This document shows, in pieces, positions 8,795 through 18,147 of a DNA stretch of 64,000 nucleotides (positions within the stretch are counted from its first letter, which is position 1; every line of letters begins with the position of its first letter). The notes beneath the pieces are model-generated. The model was not told the DNA's origin and made no database searches. It was given only the letters and a program-made list of their open reading frames with translations. Source of the stretch: Cetobacterium_A sp051653945 (GTDB lineage: Bacteria > Fusobacteriota > Fusobacteriia > Fusobacteriales > Fusobacteriaceae); the NCBI RefSeq assembly GCF_051653945.1, contig NZ_JBOFXD010000050.1:1-64000 (forward strand). The letters run 5' to 3'. The position numbers were made by a program, and so were the translations under genes.

Positions 8795-9787
8795 TTAAAA
8801 GTCATCATCCATAGATTGCACAGGTATTTTATCAAGGACCTTCTTTTCAATTAATGATTTTGCATTTATATAAACTTCAGTAACTTTTGTATCTGAGTGA
8901 CCTAAAAAATCTCTAATCTCTATTAAATCTGCTCCATTTAACGAAAGTTCAGTTGCAATAGCATGACGAATATTATGTGGACTAATATCCTTATTTATAA
9001 CTTGTCCCATTTCTTGAACAACATTATATAGAGCTCTATATGATAAAGGTCTGTTTTTTTCAAAGGAACTACAGAAAAGATATCTCTCTTCTAGCTCCTC
9101 TTCGTCCATCCCATATACATTAATTAAGTAATTTTTATAGTCTGCAATTTTATTTATCAGAAAATTATGTAGTGGTTTATACTGCTCTCTTCCACTTTTT
9201 GTTTTTTCTAATTTTACAAAATACTCTCCATTTCTTTTTAGTATATGTTTAAACTGTAAAGATAGTAACTCCTGACTTCTCATCCCTGTATAAAAAAGCG
9301 TATGTAGAATAAGAGTGTTTCGATACTCCTTCTCTCCATTAACTTTATAGTTTTTCAATATCTCTTTTATATCATCAAAAGATACCTTTAATATATTGTC
9401 CAAATTTCTTGCTGTTTTAAAAAGTCCAATATATTTAAATGGATTATCATATCCATTTTTTTCCAACTCTTTATAAAGAGATTTCAAAGATGATATAACT
9501 TTATTTACAGATGTTTTTTTCATCTCCCGCTCATTCAGAAGATGAGATAAATAATCCTCTATATCACTTTTTTCTATTCCAGTCATAAGCTCAATTATTT
9601 CATCTCCCTCTATTGGAGAATCTCCATCATAAACATAAGTTAAAAAATCCTTTAGATAGAAAAAATAATCTTTCATTGTTTTTGGAGATTTGTATATTTC
9701 AAATATACTTTTTTTCTCCTCTTTGCCTTTTCTCTTTCTACGTTGGGTACTTATTTCATGTTTTTCTTTAATAACTATCTCGTTCAA
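8795..9787 (-). CDS. Tyrosine recombinase/integrase family protein (XerC/D-like)
   Basis: The 330-residue protein has a core-binding N-terminal domain after a basic stretch, and a catalytic domain with the complete set: Arg170 (TGMRSQELL), a Lys in the beta-hairpin (LEKTKSG), His271-x-x-Arg274 (HNIRHA), His297 (LGHSD) and Tyr306. It starts at TTG, preceded by AGGAGGGG. Its neighbours are housekeeping genes and no att repeats were seen, so a chromosomal recombinase is more likely than a prophage integrase. Whether it acts in dimer resolution cannot be told here. Confidence 0.85.
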   Translation of the reverse strand: MNEIVIKEKHEISTQRRKRKGKEEKKSIFEIYKSPKTMKDYFFYLKDFLTYVYDGDSPIEGDEIIELMTGIEKSDIEDYLSHLLNEREMKKTSVNKVISSLKSLYKELEKNGYDNPFKYIGLFKTARNLDNILKVSFDDIKEILKNYKVNGEKEYRNTLILHTLFYTGMRSQELLSLQFKHILKRNGEYFVKLEKTKSGREQYKPLHNFLINKIADYKNYLINVYGMDEEELEERYLFCSSFEKNRPLSYRALYNVVQEMGQVINKDISPHNIRHAIATELSLNGADLIEIRDFLGHSDTKVTEVYINAKSLIEKKVLDKIPVQSMDDDF

Positions 9788-9838
9788 TGCCCCTCCTAAA
9801 AAAGTCCTATCATTTTATTTATGGAAATTAATAGAGAA

Positions 9839-10519
9839 CTATATAACATCATCTCTTTCAATCTCTCTAACTTCACACGGAACCATATCCTCTAAAGTCA
9901 ACTTACCAAAAGTTTCTCTTTTTAAATATGTAACTTCATTTCCAACAGCTTTTAGCATTTTCTTAACTTGATGAAACTTTCCCTCTTTTATATTTAAAAG
10001 TATCTCTTTAGAATTTACAATCTCCGCTTTTGCAGGTTGAGTTATATATCCACCAATATCCACTCCAGCTTCAAGTTTTTCAATCTCTCCCTCTCCAATA
10101 TCATCTCTTAGAGAAACACGATATATTTTGTCCACATGTTTTTTAGGAGATGTCAACTCATGTGCCAATTTACCATCATTTGTAAAAAAAAGTAATCCTT
10201 CAGTATCTTTATCTAATCTCCCTACAGGAAATAGGTCTTTTTTATTTACCCATTCAGGCAGTAGTTCCATTACTGTTTTTTCCTTTTTATCTTCAGTAGC
10301 AGTTATATACCCATCTATTTTATATAGCTTATAATATCTAAACTCTTTATATATAACTCTTCTACCCTTATATTCTACCACTGTATTTTTCTCATCTATA
10401 TTTTTATTATTATCTTTACAGATACATCCATCTATAGTTATTTCAGCAGAAGATATCAGTTTCTTTACCTCGCTTCTGCTTCCAATTCCACACTCTACTA
10501 AAAATTTATCTAATCTCAA
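9839..10519 (-). CDS. RsuA-family 16S rRNA pseudouridine synthase
   Basis: The 226-residue protein begins with an S4 RNA-binding domain (MRLDKFLVECGIGSRSEVKKL) followed by the pseudouridine synthase domain. The catalytic motif is FPVGRLDKDTEGLLFFTNDG, with the Asp in RLD. RsuA-type enzymes modify 16S rRNA. The start is TTG, with AGGAGG eight bases upstream; no ATG fits the site. The recombinase gene follows 51 bases downstream on the same strand. Confidence 0.88.
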   Translation of the reverse strand: MRLDKFLVECGIGSRSEVKKLISSAEITIDGCICKDNNKNIDEKNTVVEYKGRRVIYKEFRYYKLYKIDGYITATEDKKEKTVMELLPEWVNKKDLFPVGRLDKDTEGLLFFTNDGKLAHELTSPKKHVDKIYRVSLRDDIGEGEIEKLEAGVDIGGYITQPAKAEIVNSKEILLNIKEGKFHQVKKMLKAVGNEVTYLKRETFGKLTLEDMVPCEVREIERDDVI

Positions 10520-10689
10520 TTTTAATCCTCCTAAATAGTAATAATATAATTATAGTTCTTATGAATTATAAAATCAAGTTTTATAATTTATAATTTATTT
10601 TTTTAACTAGTTTTTTATATGTCTACTTTTTTTAAATAAGTTATAATATCAAATTACAAATTTAAAAAAATAATAATTTTTTTAAATTT

Positions 10690-10705
10690 TTAGTTGTTCA
10701 ACTAA
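10690..10705. promoter_or_regulatory. Inverted-repeat operator overlapping a -35 box
   Basis: TTAGTTG-TT-CAACTAA is a perfect inverted repeat with 7-base arms. It covers the -35 element (TTGTTC, 10694-10699) of the promoter for the next gene. The form and length resemble binding sites of MarR-type dimers. No cognate regulator gene is next to it. Confidence 0.6.
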
Positions 10706-10723
10706 TTAAAGTTGTGTTATAAT
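10694..10723 (+). promoter_or_regulatory. Sigma-70-type promoter for the two genes at 10770-11754
   Basis: TTGTTC (10694-10699) and a consensus TATAAT (10718-10723) are spaced 18 bases apart. The start codon is 47 bases beyond the -10 box. Confidence 0.7.
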
Positions 10724-10769
10724 AAATAGCAAATATTTAAATTCTTATTTTTCAGGAGGGTATACAAAA

Positions 10770-11312
10770 ATGGTTGATTTCAAAAAAATTGATTTAATGA
10801 TCGAATACATCGAAGAGGGAACTATTCCAGAGGGTAAGAGTTTCAATGAATTTGCAATAGACTTTTATCTTGAAACAAAAACTTTAACTTTATCAAAATA
10901 CTTAAGATTAAAGGATAGAAGTTCAAAGTTACCTAAAATTATGAATACTAAAAAAGCTGGAGAGGTTCTTTTTGAAACGGAAAAAAATGATGAAATAAAG
11001 TCATTCTTATCTAGAAAAGGATTTAAAACTCTTCCAGAACTTAACTATACAGCAGTAATGCTTCTTAGAAAAGTAGATCTTTTTGCAAACTGGCAAAAAC
11101 TTGTTTTCTTTTTCGAAGGAGGAAGAACAATACAGGAGATTAACAGTTCACTTAAAAAAGAGTTACTACCTATGGAAGTTGAAAAGCTAGAAAGATTTGT
11201 AAAAGAGGAGCTTCGTCTAAATGACCAAGAACTTAACTGGTTTTTAGGAAAGATGGAAAAAGTCGAAAAAGATAAAGCTTTATATAGAGCTATAAGAAAA
11301 CTTACTAAATAG
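10770..11312 (+). CDS. Conserved-looking protein of unknown function (180 aa)
   Basis: The product is cytoplasmic by appearance: no signal peptide, no membrane segment, many Lys and Glu residues, probably all-helical. I do not recognise a family. A strong AGGAGGG site precedes the ATG, and the promoter above overlaps an inverted repeat, so expression is probably regulated. A small secreted protein follows 13 bases downstream, almost certainly in the same transcript. Confidence 0.75.
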   Translation: MVDFKKIDLMIEYIEEGTIPEGKSFNEFAIDFYLETKTLTLSKYLRLKDRSSKLPKIMNTKKAGEVLFETEKNDEIKSFLSRKGFKTLPELNYTAVMLLRKVDLFANWQKLVFFFEGGRTIQEINSSLKKELLPMEVEKLERFVKEELRLNDQELNWFLGKMEKVEKDKALYRAIRKLTK

Positions 11313-11325
11313 GGAGAACAAAATT

Positions 11326-11754
11326 ATGAAAAAATTATTATGTGGATTTTTATTACTTTCATCTATGACATTTTCAGCAGAAGTTTCTAGAAAAGAAGCA
11401 GATGCGTTAAAAGATAGATTAAAGATGTATACTACAGGATACCAAAACAGAGCTTTTACTATGAAAAATCACTTAGGAAAAAGAGAACTTGTAATAGACT
11501 CTAAATTGAGAGATTTACCTCAAACTTCAAGAACTGCTTTTGGGGATAACAAGTACAATAGAAATAGTGATTGGGAAATGAATAGAGAGAAGAGAGGGAT
11601 TCAATACTTCTCAGTTCCTGGAACAGCTAGAAGAAAAGCTGTACAAAAAATAGATGGAAAATATGTTGTATTCTTCTACAACGCTATTGGTAAAAATGAT
11701 AATATGGTTGAAGATACATTAGAAGATGTAAAAAAGGCATTAGAAAGAAACTAA
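11326..11754 (+). CDS. Secreted protein of unknown function (142 aa)
   Basis: A clear signal peptide (MKKLLCGFLLLSSMTFSA, cleavage likely after SA) leads to a basic mature region of about 124 residues with no family I recognise. It is probably exported to the periplasm. The single Cys in the signal region is not in a lipobox context. It shares the transcript with the preceding gene, and a strong terminator follows. Confidence 0.75.
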   Translation: MKKLLCGFLLLSSMTFSAEVSRKEADALKDRLKMYTTGYQNRAFTMKNHLGKRELVIDSKLRDLPQTSRTAFGDNKYNRNSDWEMNREKRGIQYFSVPGTARRKAVQKIDGKYVVFFYNAIGKNDNMVEDTLEDVKKALERN

Positions 11755-11774
11755 TCGCCATAATATGTATATAT

Positions 11775-11808
11775 AAAAAGACACAGAAAATTCTGTGTCT
11801 TTTTTTTA
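11775..11808. terminator. Bidirectional intrinsic terminator
   Basis: AAAAAGACACAGAA pairs with TTCTGTGTCTTTTT with a long T run on the plus strand and A run at the other side. It serves the secreted-protein gene and the converging nfo gene. Confidence 0.88.
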
Positions 11809-12672
11809 ATCTATTAAACTTATAAGTAACTCAATCTCTTCTTTCCAAATAGTTTCATCTATTGTTTCCATAACTATAGGAATATTTCTAAATCTATCGT
11901 CATTCATGAACTTTTTAAAGAAATCCATACCAAGAGTTCCCTCTCCTATACTGTGATGTCTATCTTTTTTACTTCCTACTCCAAACATAGAATCATTTAA
12001 GTGTATCCCCTTCAGATATTTAAATCCAACAATATTTTCAAAAGCATCCATAGTTGTATTATACTCCTCCTCTGTTGAAAGAGCATAACCAGCTGCTACT
12101 GTATGACATGTATCTAAACAAACACCTATTCTACTTTTATCTTCAATAAGGTTTATTATATCTCTTAAATGTTCAAACTTATAACCCATATTTGACCCTT
12201 GTCCCGCTGTGTTTTCTAAAACAACTATAACATTTGGAACAGCTTTATGTGCCTTATTTATTGAATCAGCTATAAGTTTTACACACTCATCTTCACTTAT
12301 CTCTTTTAGATGACTTCCTGGGTGAGTGTTCAGATATATAAGTCCCAATTGATTTACTCTTTCCATCTCATCTAAAAAAGCATTTAGTGATTTCTCTCTT
12401 TTTTCCTCATCAGGACTTCCTAAATTTATAAGATATCCATCATGTGGTAAAATTTGCTCTGGAGTGAACTTATATCTTCTCATAGCATCTTTAAACTCTA
12501 AAATCTCATCCTCTGTATATGGTTTTGCATCCCATCTTCTCTGATTTTTAACGAACATTCCAAATCCATTTGCTCCTATAGCCATTGCATTTTTAAAAGC
12601 GTTAGCTACTCCACCTTGTATAGATACATGAGCACCTAAATATGTATTTTTAATTTTTTCCTCTCTTGTCAT
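11806..12672 (-). CDS. nfo: Endonuclease IV (Nfo)
   Basis: Endonuclease IV cleaves DNA 5' of abasic sites in base excision repair. The 288-residue product (E. coli enzyme 285) begins MTREEKIKNTYLGAHVSIQGG. The family segments LNTHPGS, ENTAGQG, GVCLDTCH, HLNDS, DRHHSIGEG and VMETI supply the three-zinc ligands. The ATG at 12672 with an AGAGGTG site is preferred over an in-frame Met 49 codons upstream, whose extra sequence is not family-like. It is divergent from the AlaX-like gene. Confidence 0.94.
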   Translation of the reverse strand: MTREEKIKNTYLGAHVSIQGGVANAFKNAMAIGANGFGMFVKNQRRWDAKPYTEDEILEFKDAMRRYKFTPEQILPHDGYLINLGSPDEEKREKSLNAFLDEMERVNQLGLIYLNTHPGSHLKEISEDECVKLIADSINKAHKAVPNVIVVLENTAGQGSNMGYKFEHLRDIINLIEDKSRIGVCLDTCHTVAAGYALSTEEEYNTTMDAFENIVGFKYLKGIHLNDSMFGVGSKKDRHHSIGEGTLGMDFFKKFMNDDRFRNIPIVMETIDETIWKEEIELLISLID

Positions 12673-12836
12673 ATATACACCTCTATCTAAATTGATTGTT
12701 ATTTTACTATTCGTATATAGTATAACATAATCTATACTTTTTGAATAGACAATGTAATGAAAATACTTTCTTGAAATATATTGAAATACTAAAGATATCG
12801 TTATAAAATAAGATATCAAAAGATTTAGGAGGAGAT

Positions 12837-13928
12837 ATGATTAAGATACTTTCTTGTACAAAGGAAAAAGATAGTTGGATTGTTGAAGTAGAGTCACATA
12901 ATCTATATATAGATGGTAAAGGTGGACAGATAGGAGATCAAGGTTATATAGGGGATACAAAATTTCTAACTGTTATAGATGATAAAAAAATTATAGTTGA
13001 AAATGAAATTGCTCCAGATGAATATACATATACTGTAGATACTAATAGAGTTTTTGATATTGGGGTACAACATACAGCTCAACATCTTTTCTCTGCTATA
13101 GCATATAATGACTACGGGTTAAATACTGTTGGATTTAGAATGACTGAAACTTATACAACAGTGGATTTAGATTCTAAAGATTTGGATGAAGAGTTTGTAG
13201 AGGAATTGGAAAGAAAAATTAATAGTGCTATAGGAGAGGGGAGGGCTATCTTAGAAAAAATAGTTACTAGAGATGAAGCTAACTCTATCGATACATTTAG
13301 AAAAAAAATAAGTGATAAAGTTATCGGTGATGTCAGAGTTATAACAATAGATAATATTGATACAAGTGCTTGTGCTGGGTACCATGTATCTGACATATCA
13401 GAGATTAGAGTGTTTAAAATTGTAAGTTTTGAAAAAATTAAAGGAAATTATACTAGATTCTATTTTTTAAGTGGAGAGAGAGCCATTGAAGATTTTGTTA
13501 AGAAGAATAAAACTATCAAAGAGCTAAATCGAATATTTAGTTGTAGAGATAACGAGATAATCTCTATGGTAGAAAAATTTAATAACGAAAAAAAAGAGGT
13601 TGAAAATAGATTTAAAGAACTTAATTTAAAATATTGTAATTTTTTATCTACCGAGTTATTAAGTTCAGCTATTGAAAAGGATGGAAAGAAATATATCGTA
13701 TATAGAGATGATAAGGATACAATAACAAACTTAAATAAAATTATACCAGGAGATTATATTTTTATAGGTATTTGGGAAGATGCTGGATTAATATCTAGTA
13801 AAACTATTGATTGTGGGGAACTATTAAAGGAGTTTTCTAAAGTACTAAACATAAAAGGTGGAGGAAAAGGAGAGAGAGCAAACTTTAAAGGTGATGTTTC
13901 AGTAGCGGAGATTACAAATATATTGTAA
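12837..13928 (+). CDS. Alanyl-tRNA editing protein (AlaX-like with C-terminal DHHA1 domain)
   Basis: The 363-residue protein resembles the editing part of alanyl-tRNA synthetase and would hydrolyse mischarged tRNA-Ala. The zinc and editing motifs are HTAQHLF (HxxxH) and CAGYH (CxxxH). A coiled-coil segment (about 225-265) links to a DHHA1-like C terminus with the Gly-rich GGGKGERANFKG. AGGAGG precedes the ATG. The catalytic aminoacylation domain is absent, as expected for a free-standing editor. Confidence 0.88.
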   Translation: MIKILSCTKEKDSWIVEVESHNLYIDGKGGQIGDQGYIGDTKFLTVIDDKKIIVENEIAPDEYTYTVDTNRVFDIGVQHTAQHLFSAIAYNDYGLNTVGFRMTETYTTVDLDSKDLDEEFVEELERKINSAIGEGRAILEKIVTRDEANSIDTFRKKISDKVIGDVRVITIDNIDTSACAGYHVSDISEIRVFKIVSFEKIKGNYTRFYFLSGERAIEDFVKKNKTIKELNRIFSCRDNEIISMVEKFNNEKKEVENRFKELNLKYCNFLSTELLSSAIEKDGKKYIVYRDDKDTITNLNKIIPGDYIFIGIWEDAGLISSKTIDCGELLKEFSKVLNIKGGGKGERANFKGDVSVAEITNIL

Positions 13929-13987
13929 AAGTATGAAATATCTGTTATAATGGAAATTAGGTATTTATTAGTAACAATGGAGGAAAT

Positions 13988-15034
13988 ATGTCAAATAAAA
14001 TAAATTTACTTAATTTAAACGAACAAGAGCTTACAGATTTTATAGTTTCTTTAGGAATGAAGAAATTTTACGGAAAACAAATATTTACATGGTTAAATCA
14101 AAAAATAGTTAGAGATATTAACGATATGACAAACATATCATTAAAGGATAGAGAATTACTTTCTGAGAAAGCATACATCCCTTTCTTAAACCTATTAAAG
14201 CACCAAGTTTCTAAAATAGATAAAACTGAAAAGTTTTTATTTAAATTAGAAGATGGAAATACAATTGAAAGTGTTATCTTAAGACACAAAGAGAGAACAA
14301 CTCTTTGCATCTCATCTCAAGTTGGATGTGCTGTTAAGTGCGGATTCTGTGCTACAGGTCTTGGTGGATTTACAAGAAACTTAGATGTACATGAGATTAC
14401 AAATCAGTTCTACACAATTGAAAGAAGACTATTAAAGCAAGGATTACAAATTAATAACATTGTATTCATGGGTATGGGAGAGCCAATGCTTAATATCAAT
14501 AATGTTATTAAAGCTATTGATATCTTATCAAGTGAAAAAGGTGTTAATGTTTCTAAGAGAAGAATCACAATTTCAACTTCTGGAATAATTCCTGGAATTG
14601 AAAAATTATTAGAAGAGAGAATCCCAGTAGAGTTAGCTATATCTTTACATAGTGCTATTGATGAAAAGAGAAGCGAATTAATGCCAATCAATACAAAATA
14701 TCCATTACAGGATTTATTCCCAATATTACAAGAGTATCAAAGACAAACTAAAAGAAGAATCACTTTTGAGTATATCTTAATCAATGATTTCAATGTATCT
14801 GATAATGATATCGCTTACTTAGCTGATTTCGTTCACAACTTTGATCATATATTAAATCTTATTCCATGTAATCCAGTAGATGGAAAAGATTACCAAAGAC
14901 CTTCTCAAAAGAAAATTGAAAAAATCTTTAATTACTTAAAAGATTTTAGAAAAGTAAATGTAACTGTTAGAGGAGAAAAGGGAACTGATATAGACGGTGC
15001 TTGTGGACAATTAAGACAAAAAAATCTAAAATAA
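13988..15034 (+). CDS. rlmN: Dual-specificity RNA methyltransferase RlmN
   Basis: RlmN methylates C2 of A2503 in 23S rRNA and A37 in some tRNAs by radical SAM chemistry. In the 348-residue product the cluster cysteines are Cys114, Cys118 and Cys121 (CAVKCGFC). The GMGEPM motif follows, and the C-terminal catalytic Cys339 is in GACGQLRQ. GGAGG precedes the ATG. The PBP gene starts 18 bases downstream, so they are probably cotranscribed. Confidence 0.95.
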   Translation: MSNKINLLNLNEQELTDFIVSLGMKKFYGKQIFTWLNQKIVRDINDMTNISLKDRELLSEKAYIPFLNLLKHQVSKIDKTEKFLFKLEDGNTIESVILRHKERTTLCISSQVGCAVKCGFCATGLGGFTRNLDVHEITNQFYTIERRLLKQGLQINNIVFMGMGEPMLNINNVIKAIDILSSEKGVNVSKRRITISTSGIIPGIEKLLEERIPVELAISLHSAIDEKRSELMPINTKYPLQDLFPILQEYQRQTKRRITFEYILINDFNVSDNDIAYLADFVHNFDHILNLIPCNPVDGKDYQRPSQKKIEKIFNYLKDFRKVNVTVRGEKGTDIDGACGQLRQKNLK

Positions 15035-15052
15035 TTAAAATGGAGATATTTT

Positions 15053-17272
15053 ATGAAATGGAAAATTCTTAAGTATGTTGCCATATTTATTGTATCTTTA
15101 GGCATTGTTGGAGGAATTGGAGCAAGTCTTTTAGTAAATAAATACTATAAAGAACTACCAAATGTTTCAGAGCTAGTTGAGAATTATAGTCCTCCTATTC
15201 CTACTACAATTTATGATAGAAATGGACAAGTAATTGATGTTATTTCAAAAGAAACAAGAGAACCTGTGGATATAGAACGTATACCACAAAATTTACAAAA
15301 TGCTTTTATAGCCATAGAGGATAGACAGTTTTTATCGCACTATGGAATCGATCCATTTAGAATTTTGGGTTCTGCCATAGTCAACTTAAAGTCTGGAAGA
15401 GCAGCTCAGGGTGGAAGTACAATAACTCAGCAATTAGCTAGAAATGCTTTTCTATCTCATGAAAAAAAGTTCTCTAGAAAAATAAAAGAGATTATAATCA
15501 CGTTTGAAATTGAAAGAAAGTATACAAAAGATGAAATAATGGAGAAGTATCTAAATGAAATCTATTTTGGTTCAGGTGCTTATGGTGTAAAAACAGCAGC
15601 TCATAACTTTTTTAGAAAAGATGTCAATGATGTTAATCTAGCTGAGTCTGCTCTTTTAGCAGGAATCCCAAATAGACCAAACATGTACAATCCAAGAACT
15701 AATCTTGAAAAATCTTTAGTTAGACAAAAACTTATATTAAAACAGATGCAAAAATTTGGCTTAATAACTGAAACTGAGTACAGTAATGCTTTAAATCATA
15801 AATTTGTAAATGAATCAAAAGCTTTATCAAAAGATTTCAAAGATGAAAACACAACGATAATTTATAATGCTCTTGATAAGAAGATAGAGTTTAATGCTCC
15901 AGATTTTACAGATTTAGTTCAGAAGTTTCTATTTGAAAATTTTGAAGAGAAACAGATTTATAACGATGGACTTCTTGTTCAAACTACTTTAGATTTAAAC
16001 ATTCAAAAAGTTGCTAAAGATAAATTTGAAAACTATCCACGTTTAAAAAATGATAAAAAACTTCAAGGTGCTATGATAACAATCGATGCTAAAAATGGAG
16101 AGGTTATAAGTATTATAGGTGGAAAAGACTTTAAAACTGGAAACTTCAATAGAGCTGTTCAAGCTAAGCGTCAGGTTGGGTCATCTTTCAAACCTTTCAT
16201 CTATTATACAGCTTTAGAAAAAGGGTTTGAAGAAAACTTAGTTGTAGAGGATTCAAGAATTGTATTTGGAACTTGGGCTCCTAGAAACTTTGGAGAGAGA
16301 TATTATAACGGTATGACATTGATGCAAGGTTTTGATAAATCTCAGAATATAGTTTCTATAAAACTTTTAAATAAAGTTGGAATCCCAGCTCTTATGGATA
16401 CTATGAAGAAAATTGATGCTGGATTTGTTGTACCAAACAATTTAACAGCAGCTTTAGGAACAACTGAGGGAACTCCACTACAGGTAGCTCAATCATATGC
16501 AGTTTTTGCAAATGGTGGATATTCAATTAAACCATTCTATGTTATAAAGGTATCTGATAAGTTTGGAAATACTTTATATGAGGCTAAACCTCAAATAGAA
16601 CAAAAATTTGAAAGTGCTGACATTGCCCTTATGACTAACATGATGAAAAACTCTGTTAAGCAAGGAACAAGTAGAAGTGCTCAAGTTAAAATAAACAATG
16701 TCCCTATTGAGCAGGGAGGAAAAACTGGTACTACCAATAACTCTAGAACAGTTTGGTATTCAGGTATGACTCCAGATTATGTTACAACAATATATGTTGG
16801 ATATGACAATAATGATCCTTTATACAAAGCAACAGGAGGGGGAGTAGCAGCACCTCTTTGGAAAAATTTCTACCAAGAGATTATAGAAAAAGGTTACTAC
16901 ACTCCAACTACATTTACATTCCTAGATAACCATGTTAAAAATGGAGATTTAACTTATCAAGAGTTAGATCCTATATCTGGATTATTAAATGGTAGTCCTT
17001 CTGACAAAACTTTCCTATTGAGAAGAGGAAGAATTGCAGTGGAGAAAGACAGTAAATATACTAATGGTATTGCAGGTGTTCTTGGATACTATGTTCCTAC
17101 TCAAGAGACAACTTCAAAAAGTGAAGCTATGTCTTCTGATGAGGTAACTGGTCCTCCAGTCACACAACAAGTTACTCAACCAGTGCAACAGCAGCAACAA
17201 AATCAACAAAAACCTCAACAACAAAAGAAAGAGGAGAAAAAAGGATTCTTCCAAAAATTGTTCAATTTCTAA
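15053..17272 (+). CDS. Class A penicillin-binding protein (PBP1A-like)
   Basis: This bifunctional peptidoglycan synthase has 739 residues: an N-terminal membrane anchor (about 7-27), a GT51 transglycosylase domain with AIEDRQFLSHYGID and GGSTITQQLARN, and a transpeptidase domain with the SxxK serine (SSFKPF, near residue 376) and KTGTT (near 556). The C-terminal 50 residues are a Gln-rich low-complexity tail ending in basic residues. It acts in the periplasm in wall synthesis. A terminator follows directly. Confidence 0.95.
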   Translation: MKWKILKYVAIFIVSLGIVGGIGASLLVNKYYKELPNVSELVENYSPPIPTTIYDRNGQVIDVISKETREPVDIERIPQNLQNAFIAIEDRQFLSHYGIDPFRILGSAIVNLKSGRAAQGGSTITQQLARNAFLSHEKKFSRKIKEIIITFEIERKYTKDEIMEKYLNEIYFGSGAYGVKTAAHNFFRKDVNDVNLAESALLAGIPNRPNMYNPRTNLEKSLVRQKLILKQMQKFGLITETEYSNALNHKFVNESKALSKDFKDENTTIIYNALDKKIEFNAPDFTDLVQKFLFENFEEKQIYNDGLLVQTTLDLNIQKVAKDKFENYPRLKNDKKLQGAMITIDAKNGEVISIIGGKDFKTGNFNRAVQAKRQVGSSFKPFIYYTALEKGFEENLVVEDSRIVFGTWAPRNFGERYYNGMTLMQGFDKSQNIVSIKLLNKVGIPALMDTMKKIDAGFVVPNNLTAALGTTEGTPLQVAQSYAVFANGGYSIKPFYVIKVSDKFGNTLYEAKPQIEQKFESADIALMTNMMKNSVKQGTSRSAQVKINNVPIEQGGKTGTTNNSRTVWYSGMTPDYVTTIYVGYDNNDPLYKATGGGVAAPLWKNFYQEIIEKGYYTPTTFTFLDNHVKNGDLTYQELDPISGLLNGSPSDKTFLLRRGRIAVEKDSKYTNGIAGVLGYYVPTQETTSKSEAMSSDEVTGPPVTQQVTQPVQQQQQNQQKPQQQKKEEKKGFFQKLFNF

Positions 17273-17279
17273 CTATACA

Positions 17280-17318
17280 AAAGGAGAGAGAAGTTAATTC
17301 TTCTCTCTCCTTTCTATT
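17280..17318. terminator. Bidirectional intrinsic terminator
   Basis: AAAGGAGAGAGAAG (17280-17293) pairs with CTTCTCTCTCCTTT (17300-17313) around a 6-base loop. It lies between the convergent PBP and HAD genes. Confidence 0.88.
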
Positions 17319-17331
17319 TTATATGATATTT

Positions 17332-18129
17332 TTATAAAAATATCTCTTGAAGTTTCTTTGCTACTCCATTTTCTGCATTAGTATTTATCACTTCATTCTC
17401 AGGTAATAAAGCTTTTAATCTCGGACTTCCATTTCCCATGATAAATCCTTTTCCTACAGATGATAGCATTTCAAGGTCATTTAGTCCATCTCCAAAAGCG
17501 ATTGTATCTTTAAGATCAATACCCTCAGCTTTTAAAACTTCCTCTATTGCACTAGCTTTAGAAACGCCCTCTCTCATAACCTCTAAACAAGATCCAAGAG
17601 AAAGAGTGATATTTAATCCTTCATTAAATTGTTTTCTTAATTTTTTCTCTAATTCAGAGATATGCTCTTCATCATCACATATAAAGAAAAATTTTGTAAT
17701 CTCTTTTCCTACTAAAGATTGGAAAGGAGCTATCACATGATGAAATCCTGATTCTTTATGAAAAAGTAGTGCGTCCTCTAAAGGTTTCTCCGCATACCAC
17801 TCCTCATCTAAATAGACATTCTTATGTAATTTTTCATTATAATTATAATTTAATAACTCTTTAGATAAATGAGCTGGAATATTGTGAGATATAATCTCTT
17901 TGTTATTATAGTCATGCACCTTAGCACCATTTGAAGTGATTAAGAAGCTATCTAACTCTAACATATCTTTAAATGTTATTGCATCATTGTGGTGTCTTCC
18001 TGTCGCTATTATAAACTTCACTCCAGAATTTACAACCTTTCTTATAGTTTCTTTTGTTTCTTCAGATATAGTGTGATGCTCATTTAAAAGTGTTCCATCT
18101 AAGTCACATATAATTGCTTTGTATTTCAT
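17332..18129 (-). CDS. Cof-type HAD-IIB family hydrolase
   Basis: The 265-residue protein has the HAD motifs I (ICDLDGTLL, nucleophile Asp), II (IIATGRHH), III (a Lys before the cap return) and IV (FGDGLNDLEML). The Cof-type cap domain lies in the middle. Enzymes of this group dephosphorylate sugar phosphates or nucleotides; the substrate is unknown. It is the last gene of a four-gene minus-strand operon, 18 bases after the MipA/OmpV gene, with AAGGAG as ribosome site. Confidence 0.88.
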   Translation of the reverse strand: MKYKAIICDLDGTLLNEHHTISEETKETIRKVVNSGVKFIIATGRHHNDAITFKDMLELDSFLITSNGAKVHDYNNKEIISHNIPAHLSKELLNYNYNEKLHKNVYLDEEWYAEKPLEDALLFHKESGFHHVIAPFQSLVGKEITKFFFICDDEEHISELEKKLRKQFNEGLNITLSLGSCLEVMREGVSKASAIEEVLKAEGIDLKDTIAFGDGLNDLEMLSSVGKGFIMGNGSPRLKALLPENEVINTNAENGVAKKLQEIFL

Positions 18130-18147
18130 TTGTTCTCCTTAAAATTT

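Noticed and set aside
8795..9787. Prophage or island marked by the tyrosine recombinase
   Set aside because: Both neighbours are housekeeping genes, no cargo or att repeats are visible, and base composition does not change.
17160..17230. Glutamine-coding repeats at the PBP 3' end as a phase-variable repeat
   Set aside because: CAA and CAG codons are mixed and there is no perfect tandem unit; a simple low-complexity tail explains it.
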